Of a stretch of DNA of 6,521 nucleotides, positions 1-4,922 are shown in pieces. Position numbers and translations under genes: made by a program. The DNA lies in NCBI GenBank assembly GCA_031254455.1, contig JAIRUI010000110.1, forward strand, positions 1-6,521, in the 5' to 3' direction. Numbering within the stretch: the first letter of the stretch is position 1; every line of letters starts with the position of its first letter. A model generated the notes under the pieces. It had not been told where the DNA came from. It saw only the letters and a program-made list of their open reading frames with translations, and did not search any database. Source of the stretch: Chitinispirillales bacterium (lineage in GTDB: Bacteria; Fibrobacterota; Chitinivibrionia; Chitinivibrionales; Chitinivibrionaceae).

Positions 1-137
1 ATTACGATAACATTATAATTCTAAAAGTAAACCAACTTAACAACACGTAATATAATTTCTATTACCTTATTATGTCAAGACCTTTCTCATGCTTTTTTAT
101 ATAAAGAAAAAATGGAAAATATAAAAAGAAAGATAAA
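1..137. other. AT-rich intergenic region, left edge
   Basis: This stretch lies downstream of the barrel-protein gene and holds no credible coding sequence. It contains a minus-strand promoter (49-78, listed separately). The TTTATATAAA palindrome at 96-105, flanked by T and A runs, could form only a weak all-A/U hairpin. I do not see a convincing GC-stem terminator for the operon ending at 138. Confidence 0.6.
49..78 (-). promoter_or_regulatory. Sigma70-type promoter directed off the left edge
   Basis: On the minus strand a perfect -35 box TTGACA (plus-strand 73-78) is followed after 18 nt by TATATT (plus-strand 49-54), a 5 of 6 match to TATAAT. Transcription would start near position 42 and run leftward out of the window. 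The only nearby ATG on that strand is followed two codons later by TAA, so the served gene must start beyond the edge. It follows that the neighbour to the left probably has its own promoter, separate from the 2389-138 operon. In AT-rich DNA such matches can occur by chance, but a full TTGACA with acceptable spacing is a good one. Confidence 0.45.
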
Positions 138-1295
138 TTATAGTTGAAACGACAAACCGCCGCCCCAAGAATCTTTCGTGAAAAACATGTCGATAGAAAC
201 CATTTTGATATTTATACCAAGTCCGCCGCTAAAATGATTTTTCCACCCAGTATAATCCAGTTGTCCGTTTTCAAATGTTTTGTAAATTTCCGGAATCCAA
301 GCCCAGCCGAATCTGCCGCAAATTATATGATTTAATTGTAATTCGGCTCCGCTATGAACTTCCGTACGATGTTTTAATTTAGTGGATTTACGTAAATCTT
401 TATTCATGAATCCCCAGAATCGTAAATCTAACGGAACCATAAGAAGTACTTTATTATTTGCAAAAGGAAGCGAAACATTTGCCGCCAACAAAAAATCATT
501 GTATTTTTTGTTTAGAAAGCCGATTGTTTCTTTCTCGGAAAATTCGTAATATGTCGAATCGTAGTTGATCGTTATCACGCTTGAATCAGACGTTAAAAGA
601 ATTTCCGGCGTCAATTTCGATTGAAGGTGCGGGTTATTGGACGTCCAAGAACAACCCAAAATATTTTCAAGCGTAATTCCCCACGAAAGCACCTTTTTGG
701 TTCCGGACTGATAAAAACCCAAATCTGTAGAAACTGCGTTGTATCTTGCTTTAACATCTCGCACAAAACTATCATAAAAATAATAATTTGCGCCGTGTGA
801 GACCGTATCTTTTCTTATCGGCAGTAATCCGCTTTTTGGCAAACTCCCGTTGAAACCGCAGAAAGAAATATTAGCTCCGATAAAGAGCGGATCGTCTTCA
901 AAATTGTCGTCTATCAACGAACCGTAAGATATTGTCGCTCGGTGGAATTTTCGGCTATTGTTTTCGTTCCTCAGATTGTATTCCATGCCGACGTATTTTC
1001 CTTTTCCCAATGCAAGCGAACCGCCGCCGCCGGTTTTATAAAAATCAAATTCACGGTTGCCTGAAGCGGTATATGTACCGAAAATCGATGCCTTGTTTTG
1101 CGAGAAGTAATGCCACGCCGCGGGAACTGCCGGATTAAGCGACATGCTGCTTGAATTTGTCGGAAACGCCGCTCCAGCATTGAAATACGTAGTATTTACT
1201 ATTGATCCGGATTCCGATAACGACGATATAAGCGGAAACGTTTCCGAAAATGCGATAGAAATTACCGTTATTAAAATTATTGCGGTTTTTTTCAT
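138..1295 (-). CDS. Probable outer-membrane beta-barrel protein, unknown substrate
   Basis: I do not recognise a named family. The 385-residue product begins with a signal peptide: MKK, a hydrophobic stretch to about residue 16, and a plausible cleavage site after AFS (residue 17). The mature part is a run of alternating polar/hydrophobic segments rich in Tyr, Phe, Gly and Asn, with no long hydrophobic helix. It ends in glycine-rich amphipathic strands (final residues GGGLSFQL), as expected for a barrel. An SLNPA motif near residues 52-56 recalls the 'NPA' seen near the N-terminus of FadL/PorV-like barrels, but this is weak. I chose the ATG at 1295 rather than the in-frame ATG at 1319 because it puts the signal peptide at the N-terminus. 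It also gives an ATGA overlap with the deacetylase stop, which suggests translational coupling. Uptake of chitin oligosaccharides is possible from context only. Confidence 0.7.
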   Translation of the reverse strand: MKKTAIILITVISIAFSETFPLISSLSESGSIVNTTYFNAGAAFPTNSSSMSLNPAVPAAWHYFSQNKASIFGTYTASGNREFDFYKTGGGGSLALGKGKYVGMEYNLRNENNSRKFHRATISYGSLIDDNFEDDPLFIGANISFCGFNGSLPKSGLLPIRKDTVSHGANYYFYDSFVRDVKARYNAVSTDLGFYQSGTKKVLSWGITLENILGCSWTSNNPHLQSKLTPEILLTSDSSVITINYDSTYYEFSEKETIGFLNKKYNDFLLAANVSLPFANNKVLLMVPLDLRFWGFMNKDLRKSTKLKHRTEVHSGAELQLNHIICGRFGWAWIPEIYKTFENGQLDYTGWKNHFSGGLGINIKMVSIDMFFTKDSWGGGLSFQL

Positions 1296-2389
1296 AATTC
1301 TTTCGGGTTTCTCATCCATTCAATAATTTTAATCGGCGAAATGATATAAACTTCCGGCTTGGTTTGCGCATAATCTAAAAATTCTTCAATCGCTCTTCTG
1401 CGTTCCTGTTCCGAAACTTTTACAGTCGGCTCGCTGTCGTAATCCTGCGAATAAATTCCCGTATGTCCGCCCAAAACAAACGGCGCACGGTTGCCCGAAA
1501 GCCGTAAATCAAGCGTGTATTTCATCGTAGCGAGAAACTCGTCGGCGGTCATTTGAAATTCAACCCAGCAGTTATAATCAAATCCTGTAATTTTTCCGTC
1601 GGCTTCGTTAAAATATGTTTGCAATTCGGCGTATTTTTTCCGCAAACCTTTCGCAACTCCGTATTTTTCGCATAATTCGTCCGGCGGAACGATAACGGCG
1701 CAGGCGGGAACTTCCCAAATTCCTTGATGACAGCCGACTTCTTCTATTTCCGGATTTTGCGAATGTGTGAATTTATTACCTGGGCTTCCGGAATCGAGAG
1801 TGTAAGGGAAATAAAAATTTCTTCCGTCCTGCTCGTCCTGAAAACCTTCTTCCAAAGAACAATCATAGACAAAACCCATCTTTTCCGCCGCCTTCAGCGT
1901 ATTTGCGTTATAAGATAAAAACGGCGTCCTGAACGATTTAATTTCGCTCTTTGCGATTCCTATTCCCGTATTATCGCTGTCGCTTCCTTCTTCATACTTT
2001 TGAGTGAGTGTGTTTATACATTTATTCATTTCAATAAGCCATTCGTCAACGTCGAATTTTGCGCCGTCAGGGTGCGAATGCGTGTGACAGCCGATTTCAC
2101 AACCCTTATCCAAAGCGTATTTCCATGATTTTTTCACCAAATGCGTCGGTTCTTCCGCTTCGTCGCTTGTAATATAAGATGAAGTAAAATAGAACGCACA
2201 GGAACAATTTGTTCCGTCGGGATTTTTTCGGTTTACAAAGGCATCAACCGCCCATTTCATTCCTTCTGTTCCTTTTTGCACGGTTAAGCCGCTTCTTTCG
2301 TTATCGTCGAATCCTATTGTTACGAATTGCGGAATGTTTTGACTTTGCAAATTTTTCGGCGGTTTTTGCGCCGGAAAGAATTTATCCAT
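1292..2389 (-). CDS. Chitin-deacetylase-like polysaccharide deacetylase (CE4 / NodB fold)
   Basis: Members of this family remove N-acetyl groups from chitin or related glycans with a divalent metal. The 365-residue protein shows the CE4 motifs in order: GFDD (D28 probable base, D29 metal ligand), HTHSH (H102 and H106 metal ligands), RTPF (R154-F157), and LGGHTG near the C-terminus with H309 as probable catalytic His. The layout resembles animal chitin deacetylases more than short bacterial NodB proteins: a KNPDG segment (55-59) before the second strand, a long middle insert, and a C-terminal VYIISPIKIIEWMRNP segment (347-362). The start at 2389 is firm: AGGAG lies 5 nt upstream, and an in-frame TAA occurs at 2405-2407. 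The product has no signal peptide, so it is predicted cytoplasmic unless exported unusually. It contains ten cysteines. It is first in an operon with the barrel gene and divergent from the chitinase. Substrate specificity is inferred; a peptidoglycan or other amidated-sugar substrate is possible. Confidence 0.85.
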   Translation of the reverse strand: MDKFFPAQKPPKNLQSQNIPQFVTIGFDDNERSGLTVQKGTEGMKWAVDAFVNRKNPDGTNCSCAFYFTSSYITSDEAEEPTHLVKKSWKYALDKGCEIGCHTHSHPDGAKFDVDEWLIEMNKCINTLTQKYEEGSDSDNTGIGIAKSEIKSFRTPFLSYNANTLKAAEKMGFVYDCSLEEGFQDEQDGRNFYFPYTLDSGSPGNKFTHSQNPEIEEVGCHQGIWEVPACAVIVPPDELCEKYGVAKGLRKKYAELQTYFNEADGKITGFDYNCWVEFQMTADEFLATMKYTLDLRLSGNRAPFVLGGHTGIYSQDYDSEPTVKVSEQERRRAIEEFLDYAQTKPEVYIISPIKIIEWMRNPKEL

Positions 2390-2423
2390 AATTACTCCTA
2401 ACGATTACTTTATCGCATTTAAA

Positions 2424-2452
2424 ATAATATTTTGTATCGATACATATTACAA
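2424..2452 (-). promoter_or_regulatory. Candidate promoter of the deacetylase operon
   Basis: Read on the minus strand, TTGTAA (plus-strand 2447-2452, 4 of 6 to the -35 consensus) is followed after exactly 17 nt by TATTAT (plus-strand 2424-2429, 5 of 6 to the -10 consensus). The expected start point is near 2417, giving a leader of about 28 nt that includes the AGGAG ribosome site. The 12-bp palindrome 2433-2444 lies wholly inside the spacer. Prediction by eye only. Confidence 0.4.
2433..2444. promoter_or_regulatory. Palindromic candidate operator TGTATCGATACA
   Basis: TGTATCGATACA is a perfect 12-bp inverted repeat. Symmetry continues imperfectly outward: of the next five flanking pairs (2428-2432 with 2445-2449) three also match. 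It is centred about 50 bp before the deacetylase start and 76 bp before the chitinase start, inside the -35/-10 spacer of the candidate deacetylase promoter. That is a typical place for a repressor or a MerR-style regulator to act. No regulator gene is in the window, so the binding protein is unknown. Confidence 0.4.
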
Positions 2453-2514
2453 AAACAAGCAAATTTCTCAGGAATGAAGTAAATTCAAAATGTAATATAA
2501 AATAGGGAGTTTTT

Positions 2515-4611
2515 ATGAAACAAACGAATTTTTTATTTTTCTTGATTTGGATGGCATATTCGGTATTCGCTTTCGATTTTTCGTTGAAAACAAATGTCGA
2601 TGCCGATGTTACGTTCAAGAACGAAACCGGCGGTTATTCGCAAACCGAAAATACGGTTGGCGGACAGGAAAAAAATGTTTCTATAAACTGGATAAACTCG
2701 CAGATGAACGTAAAAATTTCGGTAATATCCAAAAACGGTCGATACAACGATACCGCTTTTACGGCAAAACTTAAGGAGTACCCGGTAAATTTTCCGGCGT
2801 GGGATAAGAACAAATCATATCCGATACAATATACAAAAGTCTCGCATAACGGGAAAAACTGGAGAAACGAATGGTACGCAAATGCAGGCGCGGAGCCGGG
2901 AAAGGATGACGTTTGGAAGGAAATTGACGAAGAATTACCGATTTTGGTAAATATAAATCTTTCTGCCAAACCGCTTCCGACAGATACCGCGTTTATTCCG
3001 GTTTATTCGGAAAATGATGTCGTTATCGACATTAGAGGAGAAAATAATTATAATAAAAGAGTCGAACTCAAAGCAAAAGAGCGCGATACGCTTATTTTAC
3101 CGCTTGGAGCGGTAGAAAATGGAAACGCTATAAAAAATAACTCTGCAAACAAGAAAATTTCATCGGCAAGATTAATTTCCCAGCAGGGTAGGCACTTTCT
3201 TTCGCTTTCGCCAAACGATTACAAAAACGGCGAAATTAGAGTTGTCGGAATTAACGGAAGAGTAATTTCAGCCGACAAATTGACCGGAATTAACCAAACG
3301 AGCGTAACCGTTTCAAACGTTGCCGCCGGCGTTTATTTGCTCAATGTTAAAGGTGCAGGGGGGGGGAGAGGAACTGATTTTACCGGTAAAATTATGCACA
3401 ACGGCGGTGATTTACGTATTGCCGCGTCGTTTAACGGACAGTTTGAAGTCGGCGGACTTGTAAATTCAAGAACGATGATATCTGTAGAAACAAGAGGGAG
3501 TGGAGTTGATTTTACATTATCGGTTATTGCTACAAATTTGGGCGCAAAAAATATTTCGATAAGCGCGTTTGGCGGAATGAATTCGGCAGTGTACATCTCC
3601 TTTCTTAGTGAAAATTTCTCGCAATTGATGGATGAAAACAAATACAACGAGTTTTTCCCGAACAGGTATGGGCTTGGTTACGGGAATTATATAAACAATC
3701 CGCTTCCGAGCGATCCGTCGCAAATTCTGAAATTACAGTCCGATGGCGATTACGACTTTTTTACGTACAATTCGTTGTTAAAAGCGATTGATTCTTTAGG
3801 ACAGATAGAATTTGATTTGGAATGGGCTTGCGATAATAACGGAATGCCGATGGGCGGGTATCAAAAAATCGAATGGACTAATAAAAAAACCGGCGTAAAG
3901 AGAACATTTAAGATGCCTGCCGATTATGACGATTGGGAAACAAAAATAAAAGTCGGTAAAATTGATTACGCCGCATTTTGCGGCGAGGGGAGTTTGAGTG
4001 TAAGAAAACAGGAGCTTGCGGCGTTTTTGGGGAATATTTCACACGAAACGACCGGCGGCGGTTCTGAAGAAAAGACGAAAACTTGGGGCTTATATTGGCG
4101 TGAAGAAGTTGCTTGGCAAAATGGCGGCAATTCGCTTGGTTATATTGACGGGGGAAACAAAAGTTATCCCCCTGCGCCGGGAAAATCGTATCACGGCAGA
4201 GGTCCCATACAAATTTCTTGGAATTACAATTACGGACAGTTGAGTGAATTTTTATACGGCGACAAACAAATTTTACTTGACAATCCAGACGCTATTTGTC
4301 CCAAAAAACCGGAAGACGCTACGTTGGCGTTTATGTCAGCTGTTTGGTTTTGGATGACACCGCAAGTACCGAAACCGAGTTGTCATCAGGTATATGCAGG
4401 AACGTGGAACCCAAGCGGCGAAGACATCGCCAAAGGACGTGATAAATCAAAATTCGGTATGGCGATTTTTATTATAAACGGCGGTTTGGAATGCAATGGA
4501 ATCACTTCAAGCGATTACAGAGTTGTCGACAGAATAGATTTTTACAAACGGTATATAAAAGCGCTTGGCGAAACACCCGAAGGCAAGTGTGATTGTGACA
4601 ATATGAAATGA
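2515..4611 (+). CDS. Secreted multidomain GH19 chitinase with CBM5/12-like module and internal T9SS-like domain
   Basis: This enzyme should hydrolyse chitin outside the cell with inversion of configuration. The 698 residues divide as follows: signal peptide 1-19 (cleavage after VFA); beta-rich region 20-90; CBM5/12-like chitin-binding module about 93-137 with W96, W116, W120 and W134; beta-rich segment 138-210; a module like the T9SS type A sorting domain about 217-295 (INGRV, then AAGVYLLNVKG); unassigned 298-355; GH19 domain about 358-690. GH19 hallmarks are clear: SHETTGG with catalytic acid E511; WGLYWREE with probable second catalytic E531; YHGRGPIQISWNYNYGQ (559-575); FWMTPQVPKPSCH (612-624); and INGGLEC (654-660). 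These motifs look closer to plant class I/II chitinases than to Streptomyces ones. About 55 extra residues lie between the FFTY and HETTGG motifs. A nine-G tract occurs at codons 282-284. AGGGAG 5 nt upstream supports the start. The gene is divergent from a deacetylase and 18 nt upstream of an NFU gene. Confidence 0.92.
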   Translation: MKQTNFLFFLIWMAYSVFAFDFSLKTNVDADVTFKNETGGYSQTENTVGGQEKNVSINWINSQMNVKISVISKNGRYNDTAFTAKLKEYPVNFPAWDKNKSYPIQYTKVSHNGKNWRNEWYANAGAEPGKDDVWKEIDEELPILVNINLSAKPLPTDTAFIPVYSENDVVIDIRGENNYNKRVELKAKERDTLILPLGAVENGNAIKNNSANKKISSARLISQQGRHFLSLSPNDYKNGEIRVVGINGRVISADKLTGINQTSVTVSNVAAGVYLLNVKGAGGGRGTDFTGKIMHNGGDLRIAASFNGQFEVGGLVNSRTMISVETRGSGVDFTLSVIATNLGAKNISISAFGGMNSAVYISFLSENFSQLMDENKYNEFFPNRYGLGYGNYINNPLPSDPSQILKLQSDGDYDFFTYNSLLKAIDSLGQIEFDLEWACDNNGMPMGGYQKIEWTNKKTGVKRTFKMPADYDDWETKIKVGKIDYAAFCGEGSLSVRKQELAAFLGNISHETTGGGSEEKTKTWGLYWREEVAWQNGGNSLGYIDGGNKSYPPAPGKSYHGRGPIQISWNYNYGQLSEFLYGDKQILLDNPDAICPKKPEDATLAFMSAVWFWMTPQVPKPSCHQVYAGTWNPSGEDIAKGRDKSKFGMAIFIINGGLECNGITSSDYRVVDRIDFYKRYIKALGETPEGKCDCDNMK
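3358..3366 (+). repeat. Nine-guanine homopolymer inside the chitinase gene
   Basis: Nine consecutive G residues encode G282-G284 in the loop before the last strand of the internal sorting-like domain. Such a run is conspicuous in an AT-rich gene. The present length keeps the 698-codon frame open. Ten G would reach TGA at 3375-3377, and eight G would reach TAA at 3461-3463. Either change removes the whole GH19 domain but leaves the signal peptide and chitin-binding part. Slippage is plausible but unproven. Confidence 0.85.
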
Positions 4612-4629
4612 AAATGCGAAAGGAGTTAC

Positions 4630-4860
4630 ATGATGGGTACCACGGAAGAAAAAATTAAAGAAGCGATTGAAGGAGTTCGTCCTCATTTGCAGGCGGACGG
4701 CGGGGATGTGCGTTTCGTATCGTATGAAAACGGGGTTGTAGGCGTTGAACTTCAGGGACGCTGCGGCTGTTGTCCGATGGCGAAAATGACGTTAAAAAAC
4801 GGAGTGGAAGCGGCGATTCGCGAAGTCGTTCCGGAAATAGTCGAGGTTATCGAAGTATAA
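4630..4860 (+). CDS. NFU-type iron-sulfur cluster carrier (NifU C-terminal domain)
   Basis: This 76-residue cytoplasmic protein is a stand-alone NifU C-terminal domain. Such proteins bind a 4Fe-4S cluster between two subunits through a CxxC motif and pass it to target enzymes. Visible hallmarks are the LQADGGDV segment (20-27), typical of the family, and GRCGCCP (43-49) with ligands C45 and C48 and an extra C47, followed by the MTLKNGVE helix (53-60). The length is normal for a single-domain NFU. Two adjacent ATG codons (4630 and 4633) follow AGGAG at 4621-4625; spacing is 4 nt for the first and 7 nt for the second, so the true product may be one residue shorter. The gene starts 18 nt after the chitinase stop and is probably co-transcribed with it. 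No functional link to chitin is evident. Its transcript would end at the hairpin 4876-4905. Confidence 0.92.
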   Translation: MMGTTEEKIKEAIEGVRPHLQADGGDVRFVSYENGVVGVELQGRCGCCPMAKMTLKNGVEAAIREVVPEIVEVIEV

Positions 4861-4875
4861 AAAGGAACGGAGATT

Positions 4876-4905
4876 TTCAGGGCGAGAACTAAATCTCGCC
4901 CTGAA
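4876..4905. terminator. Strong hairpin between convergent genes, probable bidirectional terminator
   Basis: TTCAGGGCGAGA (4876-4887) and TCTCGCCCTGAA (4894-4905) are perfect 12-bp complements around a 6-nt loop. The hairpin lies in the 62-bp gap between the NFU stop (4860) and the stop of the convergent LRR gene (4923), exactly where a shared terminator is expected. Neither side carries a canonical U-tract: the plus strand continues CGAAAAC and the minus strand AAAATCTCC. It may therefore end transcription inefficiently, need a factor, or mainly protect 3' ends. Confidence 0.65.
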
Positions 4906-4922
4906 CGAAAACAATTACGTAG

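Larger units (their letters stand above)
2390..2514. promoter_or_regulatory. Divergent control region between deacetylase and chitinase
   Basis: This 125-bp AT-rich gap must contain the promoters of both divergent units. The deacetylase Shine-Dalgarno (AGGAG on the minus strand, about 2395-2399) and the chitinase Shine-Dalgarno (AGGGAG, 2504-2509) sit at the two ends, each 5 nt from its ATG. A palindrome lies near the middle. For the chitinase there is a -10-like TAATATAAA at 2493-2501 but no acceptable -35 box at normal spacing. Its promoter is therefore unresolved and may need an activator. Confidence 0.6.

Noticed and set aside
93..112. Intrinsic terminator for the deacetylase/barrel operon
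   Set aside because: The T/A runs around TTTATATAAA give only a weak all-A/U stem with no GC pairs, so I do not call it.
1295..1319. Longer N-terminus of the barrel protein from the ATG at 1319
   Set aside because: It would add eight charged residues before a normal signal peptide and has no ribosome site; the ATG at 1295 has the ATGA coupling.
2493..2501. Chitinase promoter -10 box
   Set aside because: TAATATAAA resembles a -10, but no -35 lies at suitable spacing and the start point would fall within or next to the ribosome site. It is noted only within the control region.
2382..2618. Minus-strand 78-residue open frame across the divergent control region
   Set aside because: It overlaps the start of the chitinase and the control region, has no ribosome site of note and encodes no recognisable domain.
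2634..2969. Minus-strand 111-residue open frame inside the chitinase gene
   Set aside because: It lies wholly opposite the clear CBM-bearing coding sequence, and its product shows no family motif.
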